From assembly GCF_947179165.1 (NCBI RefSeq), contig NC_077246.1, positions 67,558,921 to 67,622,920 of the forward strand: a DNA stretch of 64,000 nucleotides, given 5' to 3'. Positions 23,191-36,200 of the stretch are shown piece after piece. Source of the stretch: Solanum dulcamara (taxonomy: Eukaryota; Streptophyta; Magnoliopsida; Solanales; Solanaceae). The notes under the pieces are model-generated. The model saw only the letters and a list, made by a program, of their open reading frames with translations. It was not told the DNA's origin and did not search any database. A program made the translations under genes and the position numbers. Position 1 is the stretch's first letter. Every line of letters begins with the position of its first letter.

Positions 23191-23655
23191 ATGGCTAGTC
23201 CCACAGCTACAATGTCTAACATGTCCAAAAAGAGGGCAAGAAAATCAACACCTTCGTCTCGAACGGTATGGACTCCAGAAGAGGAACTCACTCTTATAGA
23301 TGGATTAAAAGAATTGTGTGTTAATGGTTGGAGAGGAGATAATGAAACTTTTAGACATGGATATTTAATGAAATTAGAACACTACATAAATGCTCGTCAT
23401 CCTAATTGTGAATTGAAATCTCTATAAGATCATGAAAAAAAAGACTTGCAACTATATCGTTACTAAAGAATCGAAGTGGTTTAGGATTCCAATATAGTGA
23501 TGAAAGTATTTTAGTTGACGATCCAAAAGTTTGGATGACTTGATAAAGATGATTTATGTTTATTTCAAATCATTAGTGAATTGTTCAAATTGTACTCAAA
23601 TACCAAAAGTCGTTTAAGATGTAGAAAATGTGGACACCTTTTTGGGTGGAAAGAA
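23191..23655 (+). pseudogene. Myb/SANT-like protein of the Harbinger element
   Basis: The ORF opens MASPTATMSNMSKKRARKS and contains the Myb/SANT-like DNA-binding segment RTVWTPEEELTLIDGLKELC followed by GWRGDNETFRHGYLMKLEHY. A stop at 23425-23427 truncates it after 79 residues from this ATG; further homologous pieces (CRKCGHLFGWKE) continue in other frames to about 23655. PIF/Harbinger elements carry such a Myb-like second gene, which is thought to assist transposase binding. The position just after the transposase and the same strand support this. Confidence 0.75.
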
Positions 23656-24355
23656 TAGTTAAAACAACGATTTTTGAAATTCGGATTTAATACATTTAGT
23701 TCAACTATTAAATTTATATTTATTAAAAGAGAAGTCGACAGTACGAATAAATTGCATAAAGTTATAGCTATAATCCTTTATACTAAGCATACTTTTAAAT
23801 GATTGAATCATAGCAAAAAAAAAATATTTGACACTTGAAATTACTCCACTTTACACAATAACGTTGATACTATTCAAGGAATTAAACGTTAGTAAAATAG
23901 AATAATATGGAATAATATAAAAATGAAGACAAGAAATATGGAAGTAAGACTATGGATATTGTCTAATTCAAGTGTGTTATTTAAAATGTGAAGAATAATA
24001 GTATTTTTTCTGTCTCAAATTATTTATTGTGATTTTCTTTTACACGTCCTTTGAAATATTACTAATTGGGAGAGGTTCTATTTTATTTTTATTGGTATTT
24101 GAATAATCATAACCTCATCCATAATTGAGGTGCTTGTAGTCGTCAAGTACAATAATAACTAAGTCTATCGATAAAAAAAAAGGTTTTGAACTTTTAAATT
24201 TGCGATAATTTTTTTTAAATCCTGACAAATAATTCAAAAAAAATCATGACAGGTAATTTGAAACGGGGCAAATAACACCTTTTATAGGGTTTAAGAAGTC
24301 AAGAACCATTGGAAATTAGTCACAATTTTTTGATGGAATATTGAATAAAGTACAT
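23656..24355. other. AT-rich flank without recognised gene
   Basis: No Harbinger right terminal repeat was found here. Some Stowaway-like patches (CTGTCTCAAATTATTTATTG near 24009) occur but have no clear partner. Confidence 0.35.
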
Positions 24356-24538
24356 AGATTCATTGAATTAGATGTGTGGAAGAATTGCATCTTCCACGTT
24401 ATTTATATTAATCATAAGATTCATTGAATTAGATGTGTGGAAGAATTTCATCATCCACGTTATTTATATTAATCATAAGACTCATTGAATTAGATGTGTG
24501 GAAGAATTGCATCATCCACTTTAGTTATATTAATCATA
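24356..24538. repeat. Tandem repeat, 61-bp unit, three copies
   Basis: Copies 24356-24416, 24417-24477 and 24478-24538 each start AGATTCATTGAATTAGATG (AGACTC in the third). The unit has a short internal inverted pair TGTGGAAGAATT / ATCTTCCAC. Non-coding. Confidence 0.92.
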
Positions 24539-25185
24539 CTCTCTAGTGTTCATATTATATGGTATTTTTAGCTTAGATACACCCCTTAAAAAATTCACCA
24601 TCCCATCTCTAAATATTCTTAATTAAATAGTACAAGTTTAATATGTTTTTAAAAAAAATTATGTAAAAACTCATATATCTAAATAAGGGTAAACTTAATT
24701 TTTCAATTATGTAAAAAAATATTTATTTTGAATTAAATATAAAAATTAAAAACATTATATAATATGGACCGAGGGAGTAACGTTTTTTTTCTCCTTCCAC
24801 ATTTTTATTATTAAACATTTTAATTTTTTTAAAAAAAGATGTAGTTTATAAAACTTTTTATCTAACTTATTTCTTTAAATAATCAATCACTTTGTCCCCT
24901 CATTTTTTTTAAGAATAAGGAAAATCATTTTCAAGTTTGAATTTTTTCAGAATTTTGTTTTATTTACCTTTCCTCAATTCCTATCTCCTAAATATAATAT
25001 ATGAATCAATATATCATAGCCGTTGAATGAATGAATCGTTAATTCTTAAATTATTAATTATATCTGTGAATTATATTGAAGCATATATTAAAAAAAATAT
25101 GGAGTCGAGCGCCTAACAAAAAGCAGATGAGTCAACTATGGAGACTTGGTTTGATTTGTTTGTTTCTCTATACTATATCTTATTA
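24539..25185. other. AT-rich spacer with a MITE-like end
   Basis: Mostly A/T tracts. ATGGACCGAGGGAGTAAC near 24764-24781 is typical of a Stowaway 3' end, but the left end is too diverged to place. Confidence 0.35.
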
Positions 25186-25391
25186 TGAAAAGTAGTAGTG
25201 GATGTCCATTGTTGTGGACCCACTTAAGCAATTTGCATTTAATTTGTACTCTTTATTTGGCTATAAATAGATAATGTTTTGCAATGAAAAAAAATATACA
25301 CATAGATACATACGTTTCTCTCATCTTTTTCTATTCTCTCTTTCTCTTATTTTCTCCTTCTTAAATTGCTAAGTTAGTTTACTTTACAACA
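25186..25391 (+). repeat. Copia 5' LTR
   Basis: TGAAAAGTAGTAGTGGATG to ...ACAACA, with TATAAATA (promoter-like) near 25262. It pairs with 30483-30686. Confidence 0.85.
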
Positions 25392-25471
25392 CATTATCAG
25401 CACGAGCCTCCATCACTTTGAGTTATTTTTAGGAAGGTACCAAAAAAAGGTAAGAATTTTATTTTCTTAAA

Positions 25472-26540
25472 ATGTCTAATATCTCAAAACTTGAATTTGT
25501 TGCTCTTGATATTTTTAGAAAAGGCTACTAATCATGGCACTAGATGTCGAAATACATGTAGAATCGATAGGTCTGACAGACACCATCAAAGATGACAATA
25601 CGGTATCTAGTCAAGACTGTGCCAAAGTCATGATATTTCTCCACCATTATCTTGACAAGGGATTAAAATTACAGTACCTTACATTAAAGGACCCCCTTAA
25701 ACTGTGGAAGAATCTTAAAGAAAGATATGACCATCTGAAGTTGGTCATCCTTCCACAAGCACGTCATGATTGGCTAAATCTGAGATTAATGGATTTTTAA
25801 AAATATAACTAAATATAATTCTGCCTTGTTTAGAATTATAGCTCAAATGAATTTATGCGGAGAAGAAATCATTGAGCGAGACAAAGTTGAAAAAACATAC
25901 TCCACATTTTCACCCGCGAATATGCTCCTTTAGATTCTTTTATCTGTTAGAAAAAGAGATAATCTACTATTTTGCCTTTTTTCCTTTTAGAAAATCGAAA
26001 ATTCAATAAAATAAATAATCGCAAAAAAGAGTTTAAGAAATATTCTGAATTACTTTCTCACCTTTTGATTGCTGAACGTCACAATGAACTATTAATGAGA
26101 AATCATGATAGTCGGCCCGTTGGTTCTTTGCCACTCCCTGAAGTGAATCAGACAAATTATAACCAACGAGAAATAGATCATGGCCCAATCGTGGTTGTGG
26201 TCGTGATCATGATCGAAGAAAAAATTATAATCATGATGCTCGGCTAGCACCGATAAATGATCAGCAATACAAAAAAAGAGTGAAAAGCCATAAACTTTAC
26301 CAAAGAAAAATTTAGAAAGTACATATCATAGATGTGGAGGTATGGGCACTGGTCACGGACATGCCGGTTATCAAAACGTCTGGTTCAACTATATCAGACA
26401 TCCTTGATGAGAGCAGAAAATAATTCAGAGACAAACTTTATCTCTGAAGATAATATTGAGCCTATGCATCTGGATGTAGCTGGTTTTTTTAATTTTATAG
26501 AAGACAATATGAATATTGATAAGCCTAATAATATTTAAAT
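25472..26540 (+). pseudogene. Copia gag (UBN2-type) remnant
   Basis: MSNISKLEFVALDIF begins the frame and soon breaks. The recognisable gag segment includes WKNLKERYDHLKLVILPQAR and, later, KKYSELLSHLLIAERHNELL. A zinc-knuckle relic (YHRCG, then GHWSRTCR in another frame) lies near 26330-26370, followed by NFISEDNIEPMHLDV. Stops and frame shifts disable it. Confidence 0.75.
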
Positions 26541-26614
26541 ATTTTTTTTATTTCTCTGTACTAAATATTATGTTTGTATTTTTCTAGTCCATGTAAATAA
26601 ATATAATTTGTGTA

Positions 26615-27060
26615 ATGGACCATGTTTTAATGATAATTTTTACTTCTTTATTTCTTGTTGAAGAAAAAAGTATGGATATGCCTCAAATTTTATTTGGATC
26701 AATGATCAATCACGAGGATATTTGTGTAATTGATAGTGAAACAACTAGGGCCATTTTTAAAGACGAGAAATATTTTTCCAACTTGCTTAAAGCAAATGTT
26801 ACTACAATTTCTGATAATTCAAATATGATTGAAGGTTCCGGAAGAGCTACTATATTTTTGCTTAAGGGGACAAAAATTATTATAGAAGATGCACTATTCT
26901 CTTCTAAATCCTAAAGAAAATTGTTAAGTTTTAAAGATATCCGCAGAAATAGATATCATGTTGAGACACTAAATGAAATGAATACTGAATATCTTGGTAT
27001 AACCAAGAGTGTCTCAGGCCAGAAATAAATTTTGGAAAAATTACCAACTTTGTCGTTTGG
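26615..27060 (+). pseudogene. Copia protease remnant
   Basis: The motif CVIDSETTRAIFKDEKYF is the retropepsin active-site region; the triplet reads D-S-E where functional copies have D-S-G. The following GSGRATIFLLKGTKIIIEDA is the conserved flap side. A stop follows at 26912-26914. Confidence 0.72.
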
Positions 27061-28060
27061 CCTATATTATGCAAAAATTAGTGCAATTAAAGCACATATG
27101 ATCGTAAACCAGAAGTTTACTGATCTAAATACATTTGTGTTATGGCATAATCGAATAGGTCATCCTGGATCAATAATGATATGAATCCTTGAAAATTCAA
27201 CTGGACATCCGTTAAAAAACAGAAGATTCTTACGAATGATGAATTTTCATGTGCTGCTTGTTATCAAGGCAAATTAATTGCCAGACCATCGACCCTGAAG
27301 GTTGGCATCGAATCTCCTGGCTATACACGAAGATATATGTAGACCTATTCATCCACCTAGTGGATTGTTTAGATATTTTATGGTTTTAATAGATGTATCG
27401 TCTAGATGGTCTCATGTGTGCCTCTTATCATCTCGCAGCATGACGTTTGCGAAGTTGTTAGCACAAATAATAAAGTTAAAGGCGCAATTTCCAGATTATC
27501 CAATTAAGGCCATTCGCTTTGATAATGCTAGAGAATTTATATCCCAAGTTTTTGATGATTATTGCTTATTAATTGGGATAAAAATTGAACTTGGTTTTGC
27601 TCATGTTCATACTCAAAATAGCCTTGCAGAGTCATTTATTAAGCGCCTACAATTGACAGCCAGACCTTTACTAATGAAAATAAAATTGTCAATTACTATT
27701 TGGGGTCATGCTATCTTACATGCAGTAGCACTTATACGTCTCAGATCGACACATTATAATAAATACTCTTCGTCACAAGTAGTATTTGGTCATGAGCCAA
27801 ATATAGCCCATTTATGAATTTGTGGTTGTGCAGTATACGTGCCTGTAGCACCACCACAACATATAAAGATGGGCCCTCAGCGAAGGTTGGACATCTATGT
27901 TGGGTTTGATCACCCTCCATAATTCGATACCTTGAACCGTTGATTGAAGACTTATTCACTTCTCGATTTGCAGATTGTCGGTTTGATGAAACAACTTTCC
28001 TATCATTAGGGGGAGAGATAAAGGAACCCGCAAGAGAAATTGCGTGAAAAGTTTCATCAC
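27061..28060 (+). pseudogene. Copia integrase remnant
   Basis: Recognisable pieces are the zinc-binding region (WHNRIGHPG), HEDICRPIHPPSGLFRYFMV, IKAIRFDNAREFISQVFDDY (second catalytic Asp) and HTQNSLAESFIKRLQLTARP (catalytic Glu). A stop occurs after PNIAHL at 27815-27817. The C-terminal part (YVPVAPPQHIKMGPQRRLDI) continues in another frame. Confidence 0.78.
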
Positions 28061-29350
28061 TATCTCATTTTGATCTACGTACCCGCACATGTGAGCAACA
28101 GATCCAGAAGATCATCCACTTACAGAAAATAGCAAATCAAATGCCAGATGCATTTATTGATTTGAAACGGATAACTAAGTCATATGCCCCTGTAGTGAAT
28201 GTGCATATCCGAATTAATGTCCCCAAAGGAACATCTACTAGTATCATAGCTTCTGAATCTCAAACACGCCTGAAGCGTGGTAGACCATTGAATTCAAAGG
28301 ATAAAAATCCTAGAAAGAGAAACGTGAGGAATTATAAAGATGATACAACACAAGAATCTCTCGAAGAAGGTCAAGATTTGAGTAATCCTGATATTCCTGA
28401 AGAAATCAGTGAATTTGAGACTCAAGTGAATGAAGAACTTTCAATAAGTTCTACCGGTGATGATATAAATTTAGATCGATTGAAAATCACGGTTGATAAT
28501 ATTTTTGCATATAATGTTGCACTTAACCTCATGCAAGATAGTGAAAGTCTTGAGCCTAAATCCGTCGAAGAATGTCGACGTAGATGTGATTTGACATAAT
28601 GACAAAAGACAATTCAATCAGAATTAGACTCACTTGCTAAACGTGAGGTTTTTTGGACCTGTATTCCAAACCCCTGAAAGTGTAAAACCAGTTGGCTATA
28701 AATGGGTATTTGTCCAAAAACGAAATGAGAGAAATGAAATTATAAGATACAAGGCACGCCTTGTTGCACAAGGATTCTCTCAAAGACTCAGAGTTAACTA
28801 TGAAGACACATATTCACCTATTATGGACGGAATAACTTTTTGATATCTCATCAGTTTAGTTGTACATAACAATCTTAAAATACATTTAATGGATGTTGTT
28901 ACAGCTTACCTTTATGGTTCACTTGATAATGAAATTTACATGAAAATCTCAGAAGGATTAAAATTGCCTGAAAAATGTAATAAGTCCTGGGAGATGTACT
29001 CAATGAAATTGCAAAGATCATTATATGGTCTAAAACAATCAGGGCGCATGTGGTATAATCGTCTTACTGAGTACTTGATAAGTGAAGGCTACATAAATGA
29101 TGTCATTTGTCCATGTGTTTTTATTAAAAAAATGAAATCAGAGTTTGTTATACTCGCCGTTTATGTTGATGACATAAATCTCATTGGAACCCCTGAAAAT
29201 GTTCAAAAGGCGATTGAATATCTAAAGAAAGAATTTGAGATAAAAGACCTTGGAAAGACAAAACTTTGTCTAGATTTACAAATTGAACATTTAGCAGACG
29301 AGGTCTTTGTCCATCTATCTGCCTACACTGAAAATTTTTTAAAATGATTT
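28061..29350 (+). pseudogene. Copia linker and reverse transcriptase remnant
   Basis: The linker (28141-28599) is acidic and Ser/Pro-rich. RT landmarks are RLVAQGFSQRLRVNYEDTYS, LMDVVTAYLYGSLDNEIYMK, LQRSLYGLKQSGRMWYNRLT and AVYVDDINLIGT, so the YVDD catalytic motif is still present. Stops at about 28600 and 28843 and other frame breaks make it inactive. Confidence 0.82.
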
Positions 29351-30373
29351 TACATGGACAAAGCACATCCATTAATTACTCCAATGGTTGTTCGATCACT
29401 TGAAGTGGAAAAAGATCCATTTCGATCTCCAGAAGAAGATGAAGAACTTCTTGGTCTTAAAGTATCATATCTCAGTGCAATTGGTGCACTTATGTATCTT
29501 GCTAACGCAACCAGACTTGATATAACATTTTCTGTTAATTTGCTAGTAAGGTATAGTTCATCCCCAACGCGAAGGCATTGGAACAGTATCAAACATATTT
29601 TGCGATACCTAAAGGGTACTATTGATATGAGTTGTTTTATACTAACAAATGTTGTGCAGACCTTATTGGTTATGCAGATGCAGGTTATTTATCAGACCCA
29701 CATAAAGTTCGATCTCAGACAGGGTATTTATTTACACACGGAGGAACTGCGATATCATGGCGATCTACAAAGCAGTCTATCATTGCTACTTCTTCAAATC
29801 ATGCTAAAATAATACCAATTTATGAAGCAAGTAGAGAATGTGTGTGGTTGAGATCGATGATACAATTCATCAAAGAAAGATGCGGCCTAAAAAATAATGT
29901 CAAAGTACCAGTAATTATATTCGAAGACAATGCCGTCTGCATAGCTCAATTGAAAGGGGGCTTCATAACAGGAGATAGAACGAAACATATTTCACCAAAA
30001 TTATTCTTCACACATGATCTCCAGAAGAATTGTGATACTGATGTACTACAATTCGCTCAAATGATAATCTTGCAAATTTATTCACAAAAGCATTACCAAC
30101 ATCAATTTTTGAGAAGCTTAGATATAAGATTGGAATGCGTCGTCTCCAAAATATCAAATGAAGTTTTCATCAGAGAAAGTAAAATACGTGTTGCACTCTT
30201 TTTATCTTAACAAAGGTTTTGTCCCATTGGGATTTCCTAGTAAGTTTTTTAATGAGACAACACTCAAGGCGTATTACCAGATGTGTGTACTCTTTTTCCT
30301 TCATCAGGTTTTTTCCTACTGTTTTTTTCTAGTAAGGTTTTTAACGAGGCACAACATCTATGGATATTGAAAA

Positions 30374-30431
<58 letters not shown>

Positions 30432-30482
30432 CTTTCACTATAATTTTTTCTTTTCAACGTGGACATCTAAGAGGGAGTATTA
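29351..30482 (+). pseudogene. Copia RNase H and 3' region
   Basis: The frame carries ADAGYLSDPHKVRSQTGYLF, WRSTKQSIIATSSNHAKIIP and EDNAVCIAQLKGGFITGDRT, the usual RNase H region of copia. The RNase H frame ends near 30120-30210. A (TA)n microsatellite (30378-30426) interrupts the 3' untranslated part before the polypurine tract. Confidence 0.8.
30378..30426. repeat. (TA)n microsatellite inside the copia element
   Basis: About 24 TA units in the 3' untranslated part of the copia element. Confidence 0.9.
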
Positions 30483-30682
30483 TGAAAAGTAATAGTTGAT
30501 GTCCATTGCTGTGGACCCACTTAAGCAAGTTGCACCCAATTTGTACTCTTTATTTGGCTATAAATAACCAAAGTTTTGCAATGAAAAAATATACACATAG
30601 ATACATACGTTTCTCTCATCTTCTTCTCCTCTTTCTTTCTCTTATTTTCTCCTTCTTAAATTGCTAAGTTAGTTTATTTTAT

Positions 30683-30686
<4 letters not shown>
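30483..30686 (+). repeat. Copia 3' LTR
   Basis: Starts TGAAAAGTAATAGTTG and ends TTATAACA. It aligns to 25186-25391 with roughly 18 differences and small indels. Confidence 0.85.

Positions 30687-30745
<59 letters not shown>
30687..30745. repeat. (TA)n microsatellite abutting the copia element
   Basis: About 29 TA units start exactly at the end of the right LTR. The array hides the right-hand target duplication. Confidence 0.9.
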
Positions 30746-30749
<4 letters not shown>

Positions 30750-32035
30750 TAGGTATGAATTTTTAGGACAGTGACTCTTTACTGATTTCTAATTCCAATA
30801 TATACAATAATAGTGATAGCTGGGGAATTTTTATTAATTATGCAAATGTTGACTTTGAGTCCGAGACTAGTTTTTGCAAGTTTATTTTATTTTTCTATTT
30901 TGGTGCAAAAATGTAATAGATCAATTGCTTGGTTTGTTGGTTTCTATGTCTATATAAAGTAGAGATATTTCTCTATTTATGAGTCATATGATTATGAAGT
31001 TTTTTTCATTTATATTCTCCGTCTTAAATTATCAAAGGAAAAAGAATCGAATCTCACTCATTTTCAGGTAAGATTTACTTAGCTCGCTCTACAATTCTTT
31101 TTTACACGCTTTTTAATTAAGAGGAATTTTAACTATTTTATCTTTCACTGATATTTAAATTAGGGAAAGACTTATAAATATTTTTTACTTATAGAAAAAC
31201 GCTTATAAATATCCTCTTTTCATCTTTTGGTCTATAAATATCTCCAACCTATTTTGTTTGCTCAAGAATACCTCCAATCTTATTGAAAATGACTCAAAAA
31301 TATCACTCTTCCACCTTTTGGTCCCAAAAAATCCTCAACCTTTGTTTATGATTCAAGAATATAATATTCCACCTTTTAGTCTAAAAATATCGTCAACTTT
31401 TGTTATCTATTTATATTTATACTAGTCTTTTGATCTAAAAATACCTCAACCTTTGTTTATGATTCAAGAATACAACATTCTACATTTTAGTCTAAGAATA
31501 CCATCAATTTTTACTATCTATTTATATTTATATTAGTCTCTAAGTACGCACATTGCGCGTGCACCTTATCTTAATGAATCAAATTCTAAGAAACTACATA
31601 AATATTATATAAAAAAATAATTTTTAAGCAGTAATATAATAGCTAATTAGTAACTCAATCGAACACATCAAAAAACAGCTTATGATATGATGGTGGATAT
31701 GAGCAAATATATAAAAGAGAATAATGGGATACTTTTAGCATCTTAAATAAAATTCTCTTTATATCCTAACTTGATATACACTAAAATGTATTTAATGGAC
31801 ATGTAAAGACACTTTAATCAGATATATCATTTTGTACTTATTTAAGTACCTTGTGACTTTTTCTCTTCTTTCTCCCCCTAACCTCCCTCTTAATCGTGTA
31901 TTAACTTTTCAATAGCATAATCTTTTGAATTCTCCAATTTTTTCACAGAAAAGAAATGTTGATTAATATATTTATGAATTAATAACTTTTTCAATTTGCG
32001 CGGAACATTTTCGTAATCTAACTTTCAATCTAACA
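30746..32035. other. Non-coding region with a 115-bp duplication
   Basis: 31331-31426 and 31446-31540 are diverged copies of a ~95-bp segment (CCTCAACCTTTGTTTATGATTC...), giving a period of 115 bp. The rest is AT-rich without recognised genes. Confidence 0.6.
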
Positions 32036-32038
32036 TTA

Positions 32039-32943
32039 GAGTCCGTTTGTATGGGCTTAAAAAAATGATTTTTATGTATGAAGTGTTTTTAGAACTTTTA
32101 AGTACTGAAAGTTATTTTTATAAATAAGCAGTTGAGTGTTTGGATAAAAGTGTTTATGCTGAAAATAAGTTGTTGATGTGTTTGACAAATAAGTGTTGTT
32201 AAACACTTATTTTCTGTCAAAATGGCTGAAATACCCTTAAAGTTGTTAACACCATAATAAAGTTGATTCAATCGACGACGGAAGCAATAGCAGCAGCAGC
32301 GGTTGTTTCTCGTTGAACCACCATCTTGCAAATGCCGGATTAGTACTTTATGATTTCACGGCCTTGGCCGAAATCGCATTTGTCCGCCGCCGTTATCTAG
32401 TTAAAAAATTCAAAAAATATCTGGCTGAATTTTTCAAAGCTAAAAGAAAATTGCGTTATCACAATTTTTATGTTTTTCTCACTCATTGAAATTTGTTCAA
32501 AGATTATAGTAATTTGTTTGTAAATGAAAGCTTTCAAACGAAGTCAGACTTCGTCGTCTTCAAATTCACCTTCACCGTCTTCATCTTGCTATCTATCTCT
32601 CCCTAAAACTGCTCGAAAACTCAGCAACATTAGGAAAAGTTAATTAGAGTATCAAATAATAGAAGTGCAAAACAAAAAAATAAAGATATGCAGGCTTTAG
32701 CTGAAAGGGTACTTTGGGAATTAAAATAAAATATAAGGGATATAAAAATCATTTCCATGATCAACAAAAATAGCTTTAACCCCTCCAAAAAAAGTTAGGA
32801 TTTCCAACTTTTCATTGTTTGGTGACTTTAAGAACTTTATAGATTAAATTTAGCATTTTAAGTTAATAGCCAAATACCACAATAAGTTAAAAAGAACTTA
32901 TAAATTGGTTTGACCAACTTATAAGCCCATGCAAACGGGGCTC
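32039..32943. mobile_element. TIR element, PIF/Harbinger-like, TTA target site
   Basis: The 905-bp element starts GAGTCCGTTTGTATGGGCTTA and its other end reads GAGCCCCGTTTGCATGGGCTTA. TTA flanks both ends (32036-32038 and 32944-32946). The subterminal regions contain AAGTGTTTTT and ACTTATAAG motifs shared with the element at 38920. No transposase is encoded. Confidence 0.75.
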
Positions 32944-33202
32944 TTAGTTGGAAGTACGATGGTTGGTTGATAAGAGAACTTTAGGCCCATAAACGATTAA
33001 TAGTTGCCCCCAACCCCAAAACACATTGAGGAACTCAATTAGACACACACATATATATTAATATATTAATACACGATACTTTATGCCTTACAAATGTCCT
33101 CGCAATATCTCAAAACAAATTTCAACTTGAGCTTCTAATTATATGAACTGACCTCAAACTCACAAATTTCACAAAATCGAGTTTTGAAATTCAATGTGTT
33201 TA

Positions 33203-33386
33203 ACCAACATGAGTTGTGATGTAGTGGTGGAATTGTTTTATTTTTAACCAGAGGTCTCGGGTTCAAGCTCTGAGTATGGAGAAAATCTTGTTGGGGTTGC
33301 CACCCCCAAATAGCCCCCGCAGTATATAATCCGGATTTAGTTGGGACTTCAATGTGGGCTATGAACACCGGGTGAAAAAACAAAAA
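33203..33386 (+). mobile_element. Full-length Solanaceae SINE with 15-bp target duplication
   Basis: The 184-bp tRNA-type SINE has an A-box-like GTGATGTAGTGG and a B-box-like GGGTTCAAGCTC, ends in an A-rich tail, and is flanked by perfect AATTCAATGTGTTTA copies (33188-33202 and 33387-33401). Its body includes GGTTGCCACCCCC and CCGGGTG. Two diverged relatives lie at 43749 and 48235. Confidence 0.88.
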
Positions 33387-33505
33387 AATTCAATGTGTTT
33401 AGTTTAGGATCTATTTTTATCCGAATACATATTGACTACTCAGTACAATTGACTAAAGTTTAAATAGTAATTACGTTTTTCTTTAAAAGATGGGTATCCC
33501 TGAAA

Positions 33506-33615
33506 TGGGCTATTTGTGCAATGAAATGTGATTTGGGCCAGTTGATTATAACCATGGGCCGAAAAGACTAGCCCAGGAGGGTCCTTTTATATTGCGTCTC
33601 CCTCAGAAACCCTAG
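33506..33615 (+). promoter_or_regulatory. RPL15 promoter: site II elements and telo-box
   Basis: TGGGCY-type site II motifs lie at 33506-33511, 33534-33539, 33555-33560 and, inverted, 33570-33575. A telo-box-like AAACCCTAG is at 33607-33615, 47 bp before the start codon. In Arabidopsis this pair of motifs drives coordinated ribosomal-protein and cell-cycle-linked expression through TCP factors. Motifs are seen directly; function here is inferred. Confidence 0.75.
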
Positions 33616-33661
33616 TCTCTATTGCCGAGCAAGCAGCACACAGGGAGAAGAGGACTCATCA

Positions 33662-35657
<1,996 letters not shown>

Positions 35658-35995
35658 TCTGCTTGACTTTTTTGAGAATTGTCGCTTGCTTAATATTTAC
35701 CGTTGTCTGGTTTTAGCCCCTTTATCTTGAGACGTTCAGTTGTTTACAATTTTGAACAACTAGTTTTGTATTGAATCTTGGTATAAGTCTTCACTATAAT
35801 TGAAATCCTTCTCTAAAGCTTTTGGCTTTTTTATGATTCTGATTGGGTATATCATGCACATAAAAGATGATCAATTATTGATATTTCATTAGTATTGGAG
35901 GCTCACCTGTTTCATGGAAATCAAAGAAACAATCTTCGATTTTTCTCTGATCTTCCATTGAGGCAGAATATGGATCCTTTTCAAAGGTCAGTTAG
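35658..35995 (+). other. RPL15 3' UTR and flank
   Basis: Likely 3' UTR for the first 150-200 bases (T-rich). No other feature. Confidence 0.45.
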
Positions 35996-36019
35996 TTGCT
36001 TTGTCTTCTTCAGGATATA

Positions 36020-36200
36020 TTAGATTTTCCATCTCTTCCTATAACAATTTACTGGGGCAGTCAAGTTGTTTTCTATGAAAGAACAAAGCATGTAGAACTA
36101 GATTGTCAAATTGTTAGACAAGAATTCATGGCAGGGCTCATCTCCCTTGATATTGTTCCTTCAACTTCTCAGTTTGTTGATGCTTTTTATTGAAAAATTA
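36020..36200 (+). pseudogene. Copia RNase H C-terminal relic
   Basis: The frame reads SLPITIYWGSQVVFYERTKH and continues VELDCQIVRQEFMAGLISLD, then PSTSQFVDAFY. This is the end of a Ty1/copia polyprotein (conserved N-P-V-F-H-E-R-T-K-H-I-E region). No LTR or upstream domain is nearby, so it is an isolated relic of a different copia lineage from the one at 25186. Confidence 0.7.

Larger units (their letters stand above)
25186..30686 (+). mobile_element. Ty1/copia retrotransposon, decayed
   Basis: The 5501-bp element has short LTRs (206 and 204 bp), a primer-site-like sequence after the left LTR (TTATCAGCACGAGCC), gag, protease, integrase, reverse transcriptase, RNase H in copia order, and a purine tract AAGAGGGAGTAT before the right LTR. 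Frames are broken many times. The LTRs differ at roughly 9% by eye, so it is older than the Ty3 element. Target duplications are not clear because the right flank is a TA microsatellite. Confidence 0.9.

Noticed and set aside
30378..30745. Tandem arrays that could suggest CRISPR
   Set aside because: They are TA microsatellites in a plant nuclear genome; no spacer-repeat pattern exists anywhere in the window.
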